Assembly: GCF_020283565.1 (NCBI RefSeq)
Contig: NC_060065.1
Coordinates: 42,706,409 to 42,770,408 of the forward strand
Direction: 5' to 3'
Length of the DNA: 64,000 nucleotides
Source of the DNA: Trifolium pratense
Taxonomy: Eukaryota > Streptophyta > Magnoliopsida > Fabales > Fabaceae
Shown: positions 22,142 to 34,985 of the stretch, piece after piece
How positions within the stretch are numbered: position 1 is the first letter of the stretch
Layout: each line of letters begins with the position of its first letter
Program-made: the position numbers and the translations under genes
Notes under the pieces: generated by a model
Told to the model about the DNA's origin: nothing
Seen by the model: only the letters and a program-made list of their open reading frames with translations
Database searches by the model: none

Positions 22142-23284
22142 CCTCATTTTTATTTATTTCACCACACTACTGACCCAACTAAACTTAAACCAATTTTAAC
22201 TCCCTCATTCGATAAGACAAAGTTTGATTGAATTTGCAAAGTTTTATCCAAGTGAATTATGTCCAACTAGATTGTTGATGCTTGATAATCAACTTGAGAC
22301 TTACATCGTTGAAATGCATAGAAATGTTGAATTTGCAACTTTAAAGGGAATAAATGATCTTTCAAAAAATTGGTTGAAACCGAAAGACATATTTTTTATC
22401 GCTTAGTTTACCACCTTTCATGTCATTAAATCTTCATGTCTTTTTGGTCATGATTAATCACTTGCAAAAAAATAAAATCAATGGCATAGATTTAATGAGA
22501 GAAATGTCAATGGAGACAATTACTGTTCACCTACTCTAAATCCAAAGTTTTACAAACAAATCAAGATCCTCTAACTTTCATTTATCTGCCTTTCTCTTTA
22601 TTTCTTGGATTATTTTCTCCCAGTTCTTTCTTGTTTCCTCATTTTTTTTTATGACACAACTTGTTTCCTCTATTTTAAACATCATCATATCTCTCTTATT
22701 TTATTCAATTTTTTACTTAAATCACTCGATTTTTTCCCTCTAAAATGTAGAGATCCAAAATTCTACTCATTTCCAAAACAAAACCCACAACAAAGTCGGT
22801 GTAATACACAACCTCATTTAAGAAAAATAAATAGAAATTTCTATCATACATTTTCTTTAACTAAAACCACATGGGATGGATTGCTCTCCATGAAACATGT
22901 ACGAATATTATCATGCCATTAATTTTTATTTTATATAATAAAATACCATGCCATTCTTGGCCCAAAAAAAAAAAAAAAACAACACCATGCCATTTGTACC
23001 AAAATAAAAATACCATGCCATTAATTAATCATAGTTTTCTTTGTACCCTCGCATCATCGCATGCTTAGTGACTCGTATAGAGTTAAGTTTCTTAGTAGTA
23101 CCAACGTAATCATAGTAATTAAAATATAAATAAAAAATACAATATGGTTCACACATGTTGAGTCATGATGCACCAACTTGCAAACCAATCAATTGAGACT
23201 ATTAGCTTATATAATTAATTTCTTAAGTTGAAAAACTGTGTGCTTACTTCCTCTGATTTACTTTTTTTTTTTGTCAAAATGTTA
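22142..23284. other. Intergenic DNA, no gene seen
   Basis: AT-rich. An ATACCATGCCATT-like motif repeats about four times between 22900 and 23030. Small open frames lack recognisable domains. Confidence 0.4.
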
Positions 23285-23286
23285 TA

Positions 23287-23563
23287 CTCCCTCCGGTCCT
23301 TTTTATAAGAAACATTTTGGAATTTTTATTTGGTCCTTTTTATAAGAAACACTTTGACACAATTCCATTTGTACCCTTATTAAATACAATCAAATAATTC
23401 ATTATAATGCTAGTGCATTAATTAGAGAGGCCTATTTCCCATGTTAGTCAAAGGTTAGTTTTGGAATATAACATAAAATGTTAGAATCATTAATGAGAAA
23501 ATTTACCTTCCTTGGTCTGTGTGATTTTATCAAAGTGTTTCTTATAATAAGGACCGGAGGGAG
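23287..23563. mobile_element. Stowaway-like MITE, 277 bp
   Basis: Ends CTCCCTCCGGTCC and GGACCGGAGGGAG are perfect inverted repeats, flanked by TA (23285-23286 and 23564-23565). An inner AAGAAACACTTTG motif is also inverted near the right end. Confidence 0.9.
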
Positions 23564-23565
23564 TA

Positions 23566-25079
23566 TTAATTAAGAGAAACAGAGAAAAGGACCACCACGA
23601 CCATGACAATAATATTATAAATTATAAATCAGCCATCAAGTACAAATAATGGCTTTATTTTTATAATATTTTGTTAAGAACAATTGTTGAAGCATCTTTG
23701 GTTCAATAATTAATAATAAAAAATTCAGTCAAAAAATATTAATAATACTAAATTAAAGTGTTTTTATTTTAAAATTGAAAAGTGAAACACTAGAAATAAA
23801 AAGTGAACTGTTTTAGTCATCTAAACACATTTTAATATGAAAAAAAGAGTATATGTAATCCTTCTACCTAAAATACCTAACATGTAGAGAATCTTTATAT
23901 ATTCTAAAAATTATTATAAAATAAAATAACAAAATTGTCAACTTTTTCATAGTTACTGTTTCAGATGGGCCAAGACCCAACAAGAATAAATGATCTATTG
24001 TCGAGGTCGGTCTTGCACTACTAAAAATCTGCTTATTTTTTTTAGTGGATTTTGACTAATTTTCCGCAGAATTTTTCAAGCATTTTAGTTCCCAGCTAAT
24101 ACCTTTGTGTATAATTATTTCGTGCGGATTTTGGTTAGAGTGTAATTCTAAGCTTGGTTGGTTGACCCGTTCAAAAATATTTATGCTACTCTACTATGAG
24201 ATTTTGCCAACCAGTTTAAATAATTAACTAAGTATTACTTTTTCAATATTTGATTTTTTGTCCATAAAAAAAAAATTGATTTTTTGTTTTCTCACAATTT
24301 TAGAGAAGAAAACTATTATGCTCCTTCAACCGTAATAGATGTATGCCTACTCATATGAATAACTCAAATTTTGAGCAAGAATAAACCTAATATAAGGAAT
24401 ATAAAGCTGAAAACAATTTTATTTTTTTTTGGTTAAGAAGCTGAAAACAAATTATAATAGTATTTTTTTTTTACCTAAAATTATAATAATATTAATAAAA
24501 TAAGCTTAATAATTATTTTGTTACTATTTTGATTTTTTGTCTATAAACGTACCCGTGAATATAGAAGCAATGTTATCAACTAGCATCCAAAAAACTAACA
24601 GCTGCTATCGACATCAGGGTTGAATGGACTTTAATTTGTCTTTATTTTTTTATTTTTTTTATTTTTGGTTTATAGACTTTAATTTGTCTTTAGCAAAAGC
24701 AAAGAATCAATTTGGTTTGAAGCAATATTTGTGGTGGAAATGAAATTGAAGCCATGATATATGGACTTAATTTTGTTTTTCTAATTTTTTATTTTTTTAT
24801 TTCATCAAAGATATTTTTCTTCCTTTTCAAACTCAATTTGGTAATCATATATATATATATATCTTTGTGTGTCTGTAAAAAGGATCAAAGATTTCAACAT
24901 TAAAACTGGTCCGAATTGGAGGAGCTGCTTTTATTTTTTAAATTGGAGAAACTTTTTTTTATATAAAGCGTGCATAGGCATCACATGATAATTATGACAT
25001 CCCAACTATGTTGGCACTCCATAATCATCACCTATCATTTGCAGCACCCTAATAAATTTATTAAAAAGAAAGAAAAAGA
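23566..25079. other. Intergenic DNA with one possible CACTA end
   Basis: No gene seen. CACTACTAAAAATCTGC at about 24017 looks like a CACTA transposon terminus with repeated subterminal motifs, but no opposite end was found. Confidence 0.35.
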
Positions 25080-26219
25080 GACAAACTTGGGGGGACTAGA
25101 CCAAAACTCAATGGAACAATAATACAAGGAACCTACCACTGCGTCATTAAAAACCTTTCCTGGAAAACCCCAAGGGATAAAACCAAGGATAGAGAAAAAG
25201 AGTGCAGTGGATTTAATGAAATCTAAAAGACGGAAGACCCATTAAATTACTAATATATTCTCCTTGAACACTCGGCGGAACATTGTCCCACCAGTAAAAA
25301 CCATTAACATTAATGCCTAGAGCAGCTATTCTATCTGCACAACAGTTCTCTTCACGGTAAATGTGATTCGCTCTAAAATGCATGGTTTTAGTCAACGTCA
25401 AGCAATTGAACCATCTATTACGAAGCTTCCAAGGGACAATGTGGGCGGACTTAAAAGCTAAATTAACCAATTGTGAATCGGATTCAATCCAAAGATTGTT
25501 CCACCTTTTTGAATGAGCGATCTCAATAGCATTCATAACACCTATAAGTTCACCATGAAGGGCGTAAGAGTTTCCAATATTAATAGAAAACCCCCCAAGA
25601 AAAGTAGCAGTATAATCTCTAAAAATACCCCCACAAGAAGCAAGACTGGGGCTACCCAACGCTGAACCATCTGTGTTGCATTTAACCCAATTATAAAGCG
25701 GAGGTTGTCACAATACTTCTTTGATGACAAGTGCATTGGGATGATGGACATTGACATTAAAAGCTTTCAAAATGATGAATTCCTGCATGGAAATGAAAGA
25801 AGCTTTTTTTGATAAATTTTCAGATAAAGAAACATTGGAGATAATTGAGTTGACCGCAGATCTCCAATGAATAGATTTTCCCTCAAATCTATGTTGGTTC
25901 TTGCACCACCATATAGTATTAAAAATATTAATAACTGCAGCAATAACAACACTTTTACATTGAGAGTTCTAATTTTTGTTACAAATATCAAAAATAGAAC
26001 TAACAGTACTTGTGTCAACGTGCAAAGAAAGAACAGAGGCAAACCAATGCCAAATATCCTTAGAAAAACAACAATCACAAAAAATATGATGTATGGTTTC
26101 AGCAGCCTCCCCACAAAGATCGCATTTGGAGACAATATAACAACCTCTACGAGAGAGAAGATCATCTGTAGGTAATCTATTATGCATGATTCTCCACCTC
26201 AAACAAGATTTTTGTGCTT
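25080..26219 (-). pseudogene. 5'-truncated LINE: zf-RVT and RNase H domains plus 3' tail
   Basis: One reverse-strand frame from about 26219 to 25213. The first part (MRWRIMHNRLPTDDLLSRRG, then CDLCGEAAETIHHIFCDC) is the zinc-binding reverse-transcriptase domain of plant LINEs. The second part is an RNase H domain with CNTDGSALG, a Glu in HGELIGVMNAIE and WIESDSQ. The frame is broken by a TAG at 25969-25971 and a TGA at 25708-25710, so it is dead although no frameshift is needed. Downstream (25210-25080) is a 3' tail with the TTTTCCAGGAAAGG and TTTAATGACGCAG cassette. Everything upstream of zf-RVT is missing, typical of 5'-truncated LINE copies. Confidence 0.85.
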
Positions 26220-27225
26220 ATTCAAAAAAATTGGTATATAAAGCACAAAATCGCCACCAAGTAATAAAGTGATAAGTTTATCGTTCTCCATCGGGATTGT
26301 GCCAAAATTACTAGTTTTGCTTAGGAATATGGATAGTTATCTTTGCTTTATTTGTTTAAAAGGTATCTTTGCGGGTAATAGTAAATGACAGGAAATTAAA
26401 GACAGAAATTAAATGACAGAAAAATAAATGGTGCGTGGGTGTTCACGTAGGGGTGGTTAAGTGTGGTCGGATCCCTCCCTCACTCCTGCTTGGTGGTTAT
26501 TCCCTTGTTAACCTCTATCAGGAATTATACTATTAAAAATAGGTTCAGAAACAATCGTTCCCTAATTCTATTACAAAATGTTCAAAGCCTAGTTAGTGGT
26601 TACTCTTACTTTATTTAAGTATCATTGCCCCAGGTTCCACTTTTTTGTTAAAAACGTTAGTATCATTATCTTAGTGGCTCCATATGTCATGAGCTGTCAT
26701 GTGTGCCTCTAACTAGTCCTAACTCTGTCTCAGGTAGAAATTATCGTTTGTTCTAACCCTATACTAAGACATCAGATACTGAATTTAATGGTCTCATCTT
26801 GGCCATAGCACACCGTCCTTTGTTCGGGATTACTAGCTTCGTTTCCTATATGATTTCCACTAGGTTCTTAGATTTTATTCTAATGTGATCAATATTAAAA
26901 TAAATATAAAACCAGACGATAAAAGAGTTTTAAAGTATAAACAATTGAATATATACCCAAATTATACAAAATCAAGCATTCGTAAGGGAGTTCCTCGACT
27001 CCACCTAACCTAGGAAAAATAAATTACAAAGACAGAAAGAAAAGAACCTTGTTGAGAGTTCATTGGCCTCCTTGCCTCCTCCTTAGAGTTCTCCTAACTC
27101 TGGGTTAATATTCAAAGTACTGAATATTTTGGAATTTCTTGGGATGAATAATAGTGGAGGAGGAAGACTCTATTTATAGTTTTTCAGTTGGGTTCTAGGC
27201 TTTTCTGCGCGTCCATCGCACCCAT
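26220..27225. other. Gene-free, less AT-rich unclassified DNA
   Basis: No frame or terminus identified. The composition is more balanced than its surroundings and the sequence is not simple, so it is likely part of an unrecognised retroelement untranslated region that includes the palindromic repeat that follows. Confidence 0.35.
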
Positions 27226-27440
27226 GGCCACGATGGCGTGTATTTTCCCCTCATCGTGGCCACGATGGCGTGTATTTTCCCCTCATCGTGGCCACGATGG
27301 CGTGTATTTTTTGCATTCTTTTCAAGTCATCATCGTGTCACGATGACAAGTCATCGTGGTACGATGAAAAAGATTTGTTGCAGATTTTCTCCAATTTAAC
27401 CGCTTCTTATCGTGTCACGCTGAAATTCATCTTGGATACG
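27226..27440. repeat. Tandem repeat built on a CATCGTGGCCACGATG palindrome
   Basis: About 2.6 copies of a 32-bp unit (GGCCACGATGGCGTGTATTT followed by TCCCCTCATCGT) form 27226-27310; each junction creates the 16-bp perfect palindrome CATCGTGGCCACGATG. Degenerate palindromes follow: CATCGTGTCACGATG, CATCGTGGTACGATG and TATCGTGTCACGCTG. Confidence 0.85.
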
Positions 27441-27544
27441 ATAGTTGCGCTGGAATTCATAGTGTTAAACATGAGAGTAGTCGAGGAGACCTTGCCCTCC
27501 ATCCCGTTTCCCCTTCTTTTTATGTTCTTAAATTAATATGAAAT

Positions 27545-27578
27545 TTTGTGCCTGTTGCACGTCTAATCTTTTACTAGT
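27545..27578 (+). mobile_element. Decayed Helitron-like 3' end
   Basis: Small hairpin GTGC/GCAC (27549-27561) followed 13 bases later by CTAG (27575-27578) before a T. Its 5' end was not identified. Confidence 0.4.
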
Positions 27579-27761
27579 AAAAGGAATGTTGAATTAGGCC
27601 TTCATTGTGATGATGTGGCATGCTTTAGAGAGTTTCTCATATCTATTTAAAATTTGTCCCACAATTTATTTTGTGTGTTCATTCATCTTCCAAAGTAATT
27701 ATCTATATGTTATAATAATAATGGCTCCCAATAATAATGAAAGAAAGAAAAGAAAAAAAAG

Positions 27762-28335
27762 ACAAATTACAAAAAGAACAATGAATAGATATATGCTCTT
27801 TCATATTTTACACTACCAAACATAAAATATAAATCATGCATACGTAAATATGATTTGCAATTTGCAAAATTTTACTTTAAATAAATAAACCAAATAAAAA
27901 AATTACTCCTCAAAAAAATTTCATGCTTGACAAAATAAATTTTATGAAAAAAAAACACTTTAGTTATATTGTTTATTAATTAATTACTATTGTGCTATTA
28001 TTTTTAAAAAAAATTAACTTTGTCACACCAACTTTTAAACTACCAAATTACAAAAGAACAATGAATAGATATATGCTCTTTCATATTTTACACTACCAAA
28101 TATAAAATATAAATCATGCATGCGTAAATATGATTTGCAATTTGCAAAATTTTACTTTAAATAAATAAACCAAATAAAAAAATTACTCCTAAAAAAAAAT
28201 TTCATGCTTGACAAAATAAATAAATAAATTTTATGAAAAAAAAATACTTTAGTTATATTGTTTATTAATTAATTACTATTGTGCTATTATCTTAAAAAAA
28301 AAATTAACTTTGTCACACCAACTTTTAAACTACCA
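27762..28335. repeat. Tandem duplication, unit about 280-290 bp
   Basis: Two copies starting near 27764 and 28044 agree almost base for base (for example GAACAATGAATAGATATATG at 27776 and 28056), differing by a few indels in A-runs and a short AAATAAAT expansion. AT-rich and non-coding. Confidence 0.9.
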
Positions 28336-29482
28336 TTCTTTCATATTCCTTAACTCTTATTCCTTAACTATGACAAATAAATTTATCATACAATTCTTTA
28401 AACCTTTATTTTTTCTCATCCCTAACCATTGTGTGTATAAATATATGATTTTGTGCACAAATGCTAAATGTTAATTTGTAGTGCAAATTTGAGTTTTCAT
28501 CATCACTTTTCCCCAATCAACTATTGGATGACAGTTCTTCAATAGGTTCTTCATCTCTTCACAATTTATTAGTTTCTATATATATATAGCAACTTATTAA
28601 TTATCTTACTCTTACATATTGTGTGAAAATTTTAAACATCCTTATTTTTATTGATATAATGTTTGTTTTCTAACTTTTTTCTTATTTTTTATTTTTTTTA
28701 TTTCTTAACGTAGATATGACAATTTTTTCATGTGAATTAGGATAAAAGAATAAAAGAGGGACTTCTATTGTTGTCTTTGTTGCATCTTTGATGCTCAAGA
28801 AAGTCGATGAAAAGCGACAATTTATATGAGTATATATATCTTTGAGTGCATTTCCTCTATGTTATGTTATTATTCATAATACCATTTTTTTTGTACATTT
28901 CATAATACCATATTTATATGTACTAAATTTTTTTTTTACAAACTAATTTTTTTTTTTATTCATTTGTAGTAAAGTATCAAACAAGTTTGAAGACAATTTT
29001 TACTTACAACCCTACAACAATATCACTTATTTTTTCAAGGAAAATATCACTAAAATTATTAAAACAACAAAACCATCATTTTAATTGTAACAGGAAAAAA
29101 AAACCATTTTAATTTTGATATTACCTATTCTTTGTGATAGAGCAGTTATTCATTTATATTCAATTAAATTTGTCTTTTGAAGTAACCGTGAAAATAAAAC
29201 CACAAATCCACCTTAATTCATTTGTAAATTAGTTACAATAAGAAAAATGAATGTATGAGAATATCAAGTTTCTTATAATGATAATAAATCATTAAAAAAT
29301 TTGTGGTAAAAATTACTCTATAAGTATAAATTAGTCTACCAACTCGTAACATTTTATACTAATTATATATGTATTTCTTTTTATTTTGTGTGCTCATTTT
29401 CCATTGTTAAATATAACGATTTATATATTAGTAATTGATGGTTATTATTGATTTGCACTAACAATGGTGATGTTGATTGATG

Positions 29483-29484
<2 letters not shown>

Positions 29485-29562
<78 letters not shown>
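29485..29562. repeat. (AT)n microsatellite
   Basis: About 38 AT units. Confidence 0.97.
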
Positions 29563-29564
<2 letters not shown>

Positions 29565-29749
29565 CTTGGTTATTTGATGATTATTATTGAATTACACTAA
29601 CAAATTTCTTCGTAATTATTTAAACAATCCACACTTCAATTACATAAACAAAATTGGATGAAGGTAAACCTCACAAAGAAAAAAAAACTAAAAAAAAAAG
29701 AATTAAGCAATTAAAAAAAGGTAAACTGGACAATAAACTAAAAAATCCT

Positions 29750-30697
29750 CACAAATAAAAGTTGAGATAACATTTCACCAAGTAAAAGTTTCAGAGGAAA
29801 AAAAGTTAATATATCAACACAAAAATTGTATTATTGTTAAATATAAGTTATGTTTAATTACATAGAGTAGAATAAGCGCGCGGCTATGTTATTTGGTACA
29901 TACTTTCAAAGAATGTGATCAAATGATGAAAAAGGAAAAATTAATATCTATGAATCACATTATATTCTATAATTGAAACTTATTTCAATCTTTCTCACGA
30001 GCAATATTGTTAGCAAACCGCCTCTAACTCTTTTTGAAAATAATAAGAAATACACCGTAGTAAAAAAGCAAAACAACTTACGACTGCTCCACTACGATCC
30101 ATAAAAAGAAAATATGATGCATCTCTTCAAACTTATGAGATATATTAGTTTTTCCTTTTATTATTTTATACGAACACACTTAAATTTTTTATTTTATTTT
30201 ATACCATTACACTATTAGAATAAAATATGATACATCTCTTCAAACTTATGAGATATTATAAGATACTCGCTAAAAATTATATTCATTGTGTCCTTAATCT
30301 ACAATATAAAATCTCATTTTCCTAAACAACTTTCTTATTTTTAATATAACAGAATTACAACTAAATCATGTTACTAGAATTACAACTTTCTTATTTTTCA
30401 TTTAACAGAATTACAACTATAATTTACATAATTATTATTTTTCATTTGTAATAATATATTTTAAGTATGTTCTAATCAAACCTGCATGCATTCATTTGCA
30501 ATTTCTTTGGTAGTTAAAATAAACTCTACCAAGTGAAAGTTTGACGTAAAATTTTAAAAGAAGTCAATATATCAGCACAAGAATTTTATTTTCATAAAAT
30601 ATAAGAAAACATAAATTGGATGGAAGATAATAAGTCGTTTTGCTATTTTATACATAATTTCATTGAATATAAGCAAAAGATGAAAAAGACAAAACTA

Positions 30698-30783
<86 letters not shown>

Positions 30784-31927
30784 CACATTCTATAAGTTGA
30801 GTTTGGTTTTTTCTTTCTCATAAACAATATTTTTAGCAAGAATGACTGCTGTTATAATTCTTATTGAAAAGAATAAAAAATAAACCAAAATAAAAAACAA
30901 AACAACTTGTGAGTGCACTAATGAGACCCATAAAAAAATTAAATTAAAATTACACAATTAAGATACAATATAATACATCTTTTCACACTTATAAATAATA
31001 TAAGAGATCATTTTACGGAATATTATAAGAGATCATTAAAACCTATATTAATTGTCTTTAAAATATATTTTTGAGCAAAAATATATATAAAAATAAAAAA
31101 TCAATTATATAAACCAATACAAAATTTCATATAAACCCTCTTATTTTTAATATAAATTAATATTAAACCTACTATTTCACTATATTTTAAAATATTAACA
31201 ATCATTTAATTATATATAATGATACTTATCATAATTATTATTTTTCATTTATGAAAATATTTTAAATGTGTATTTTAATCGAGCCCATAATTAAATTTTG
31301 GGTTGATAAATTTTCCTGAAAATCGAGACTAATAAAATCGGGATAAAATTTCACCAAGTGAATAATTGATAAGAAACTTCAAGAGAACGAGAGGGAGGTA
31401 AGTAGATAAGTCATTTGGCATATTAAATTGGAGAAAAGGGAGTAAGCAGTAACGTTGCTATTTGATAGGTAATTTTCAGAACACGAGATCACGTGATAAA
31501 AAATGTCAAAACCACCATACTTCTTAGTTCAACATTACTCATGAGCAATATTTTCACCAAGTATAAGTATGTATGACATCTAACTCTTATTGAAAATAAA
31601 TAAATAAGGGATATATTAAAAATAAAAAAGCAAAGTGATTTGTGACTAAAATTGTAACTCATATAATGAAAACTAAGATTTTATACAATAACACAATTAA
31701 AATAAACTATGATACATCATTTCAATAAAAATTATTTTAATTCTGAACAACTTTTTTTGTTTTTACAGATATATAATATTGAATATAACCGTATCGTAAA
31801 AAGTATTTAACAATATATTTTAATCGAATGTGTGATTATACTTATCACAATTATTATTTTTAATTTATAAAAATATTTTAATTATGTATTTTAATCGAAC
31901 CCGTGCAACGCACGGGTTTACCCCTAG
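29750..31927 (+). mobile_element. Helitron-like 3' region with three diverged repeat units
   Basis: Three related units start near 29755, 30520 and 31335. Each runs through TTTCACCAAGTxAAAGT-, GATGAAAAAGxxAAAA-, AGCAATATTxTTAGCAA- and AAAAAGCAAAACAACTT-like motifs in the same order. Each ends in an ATTATTTTTCATTT...TTTTAATCGA-like tail. Only the last tail keeps an intact Helitron terminus: hairpin CCCGTGC-AAC-GCACGGG (31900-31916), then CTAG (31924-31927) before T. No Rep/helicase frame is present. The 5' TC end was not located. Confidence 0.7.
30700..30780. repeat. (AT)n microsatellite
   Basis: About 40 AT units, inside the second Helitron-like repeat unit. Confidence 0.97.
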
Positions 31928-32286
31928 TGTTTATATAATTATACTATGTGATTTGTGTATGTGAGTTTGCTATTGATTTTAGCCATTAGTTATCAATGAT
32001 CTATTTAATTATTTTAATAAAAGGACTTAATTCACGTGCTACTGGTTTCGGCTTTGTTTGTGCATAGCTTTTCAATTTATACACCTAAAACTAAATTGTT
32101 TTATTAATTCTTTTTTTTTTTTTTGTCACGAAATTGTTTTATTAATTCTATATGTGTGTGCTGTGGATTTATTGATTTGCTTAAACCGATTAGAATATGA
32201 ATATGGCATGACATGAGTCGGAGAGAGTATAATATTTTCCGAGAGCTAAAAGCTTAATTACAAACGAAGCCAAGTTATTAATTAAA

Positions 32287-32463
32287 GGAAAATGTTAAAT
32301 AGTGCTCCGGATACTGGTTAAACACTTAAAAATTGAAATTTTGCTATGTGTGCATTCAATATCTCAAAAATATCAAAAGTTGTTTTTCAATATTATTTTT
32401 ATTTTTTATTTCCATTTTTGGTATGCTTAATAAGTGTCCCAGGAATACTATTTAGCATGACCC
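32287..32463. mobile_element. MULE-type MITE, 177 bp
   Basis: Perfect 9-bp duplication TTAATTAAA (32278-32286, 32464-32472). Imperfect TIRs: GGAAAATGTTAAATAGTGC on the left and, reversed, GGGTCATGCTAAATAGTATT on the right. Confidence 0.85.
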
Positions 32464-32625
32464 TTAATTAAATATAGAGATGTGAGATGACGAGTTAACG
32501 GTATTTAGAGAGAACATTATCCTAAATCTAATCAAGATGTAGAGTCTACTTTAATTGATGTTGAGTTTATTTTAATTGGCGAGTTGAGTTTATTTGAGTT
32601 GAGTCATGATTTATATTTGATTTAA

Positions 32626-33631
32626 GGCTTAAATGCACTTTTGATCCCCCTATTTTCAAAAAAATGAAGTTTTAGTCCCCCTATTTTAAAAACCAACTTT
32701 TTAGTCCCCCAATTTTAATTTTTTTTGAGTTTTGATCCCTCATTCCATTTTAAGGCTAATTTTGTTGATGTGGCATTGTCACTAATGCATATCAGCGTCC
32801 ACGTGGACAAATTTAATATCCATGTCATTATTTATTTTTAATTCAATAAAACTTATTTTATAAAATAATTTAATTAAACCTAAGAAAGTTCATTAAAATA
32901 AAAAATCCAAAAATTCACAACCTCTAATTTATTAAACCTAAGAAAAAACAAACAATTACAACATGGACATGATCCTCTTTGATTCATATCAAACAATTGC
33001 ATATTGAAAGCAAGTTTTGTGTTTCAAGAACCTTCAACTTTCATCATCATCCAACTTTATATAAAACCAATCTAGAATTAAACTTCAAACTTAAAACAAT
33101 TTTTGGGTTTTCATTCAAACTCATCCAAAGTCATAGATAGTTTAAAGAGTATGAGTAATTTCTATTGAAACACAAAATCATCTCTAATTTCTTTTCGTTT
33201 TTAAAAATCCAAAAATTGTTGAGTTTGAATGGAAACCATAGGATTAGTGAAATCCATAAGGAAGGATTCTCTCCGACGGTGAATAAAATTCTAGTAGTTG
33301 AAGGTTTGATAATTAGGGTTTCAAATTTCATATTTTATAAGATTTAACAATTATTAGTTGAATATATAATTCTAACAATTAAAATATTTTATAAATAAAG
33401 TTTTATTGAATTTAAAAATATATAATAATGACATGGATATTAAATTTGTCCACATGAATGTTGCCACATCATTAGTTACAAGGCCACATCAACAAAATTA
33501 ACCCCAAAATAGGATGGAGGATCAAAACTCAAAAAAAATGAAAATAGGGGGACTAAAAAGTTGGTTTTTAAAATAGGGGGACCAAAACTTCATTTTTTTA
33601 AAAATAGGGGGACCAAAAGTGCATTTAAGCC
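32626..33631. mobile_element. Non-autonomous Mutator-like element, 1006 bp
   Basis: Perfect 9-bp duplication TTGATTTAA (32617-32625, 33632-33640). Long TIRs begin GGCTTAAATGCACTTTTG and, reversed, GGCTTAAATGCACTTTTGG, and carry repeated CCCCCTATTTT motifs. The interior (about 32890-33350) is AT-rich with short frames on both strands and no recognised protein. The TIR style is shared with the element at 57552-58080. Confidence 0.92.
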
Positions 33632-34028
33632 TTGATTTAAATATCTCATAAATCGAGACATTATGTTGGGAAATTTCATTGAGAAATTACGTTAAGAAAC
33701 GATGTTGGGAATTATGTTGAGAAACATTTTTAATGACGTTGGGAATTAAGTTATTTTTAATAACATTTTTAATGGCGTTGGGAAGTCATGAATTTGAATG
33801 TTGAGTCTTGTTGTGTTTTTAATGAGTTATTTGCTAATTGACGTATTTTCTTATTCCCTATTCTTGTTGTGTTAATATATCACTCTTTTGTGTGAATATA
33901 TTCTCACCCCTTTGTTGTTTGTGTTGTTTGGCTTGTCCCTGCGATTGTGAAATCGCAGTATCTACATGTTGTCGAGTTTTCAAGTTCGAGAAGGCTGCTC
34001 TGATTGTGTCACTTGGGAAGAAGTCTTA

Positions 34029-34238
34029 GGGCTCGTTTGGCCCAGCTATTTTATAGCTTATGCAAATAGTTTATGCAATATAAATTAAGTTTTATATTAT
34101 TTTATAAGTTCACACTAGTAAAAATTGTAATTTTATAAGCTATTTTATCATAAACAACCTTGACAAACTTATAATAATATATAAAAATTGCATAAACTGT
34201 TTGCATAAGCTCTAAAAAAAGCTGGGTCAAACGAGCCC
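34029..34238. mobile_element. Tourist-like (PIF/Harbinger) MITE, 210 bp
   Basis: Ends GGGCTCGTTTGGCCCAGCT and, reversed, GGGCTCGTTTGACCCAGCT, with TTA on both sides (34026-34028, 34239-34241). Nearly the whole element is a palindrome. Confidence 0.9.
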
Positions 34239-34906
34239 TTAGAGTCTATAATATTTTATTACTTGTAAACTCTGATAGTTATTCTACTTTATAGAAATAA
34301 AAATTTAGTCATACTTTTTGAGGAAATAAAGTCTTTCTTTTTAGTCATTTAATTTTTAAAAAAATTTGGGTTCTTACACCCTGTCCTCGTGCCAACTCAG
34401 CAAGCTAACGTGTGTCCAAAAAAATGTCATGTCAGCTTTTTGGTTCAATTAACGGCCAAATTTAACAGCAGAGACCAAACTGATTAACGGAATGCAGATT
34501 CAGGAACTATTCAATAGTTTTTTCTCAGTGGGGGACCAAAATGCAGCGAGTTGCACATTGAGAAATTAAAATGACTATTTTCCAAAAATATAAATAAAAA
34601 ATCAATCTAAAATCATGCTCAGATTTAAAGGACCGTTAACATAATTTTATCTAATTAATATATGTACATCGTTTTCATCAAGTTAATGTATTTCACTTTA
34701 CATTCACGAATACAGAATAAATCAATATTTGATAATACTAGATGAATTTTCCTTTCTGATGATGTGCCTAAATAAATAAATAAATAAGTTTGTTATAACT
34801 ATTATTAACTTTTTCCATTTATAATCTTTCTTTAATTTGTTAAAAATAGTAAAATATAAAATGTGACATTCCTAATAAACAAAGTATAGTACAATAAAGC
34901 TATCAG

Positions 34907-34985
34907 ATTTGGTTTAGTAGTGACAAATTTGGGCAGTATGTTAGAGGTCTTGAGCTCGATTACCAGCTCATTGTAAACTAAAAAA
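34907..34985 (+). mobile_element. tRNA-derived SINE
   Basis: A-box-like TTTGGTTTAGTAGTGAC, B-box-like CTTGAGCTCGATTACC, then CATTGTAAACTAAAAAA. It belongs to the same family as the reverse-strand copy at 45123-45222. No clear target duplication seen. Confidence 0.7.

Noticed and set aside
25867..26175. Plus-strand frame of 102 codons
   Set aside because: Opposite the LINE zinc-binding domain; no signal or domain of its own.
27762..28335. CRISPR-like repeat array
   Set aside because: Only two long tandem copies in plant DNA; no short regular repeats with spacers anywhere in the window.
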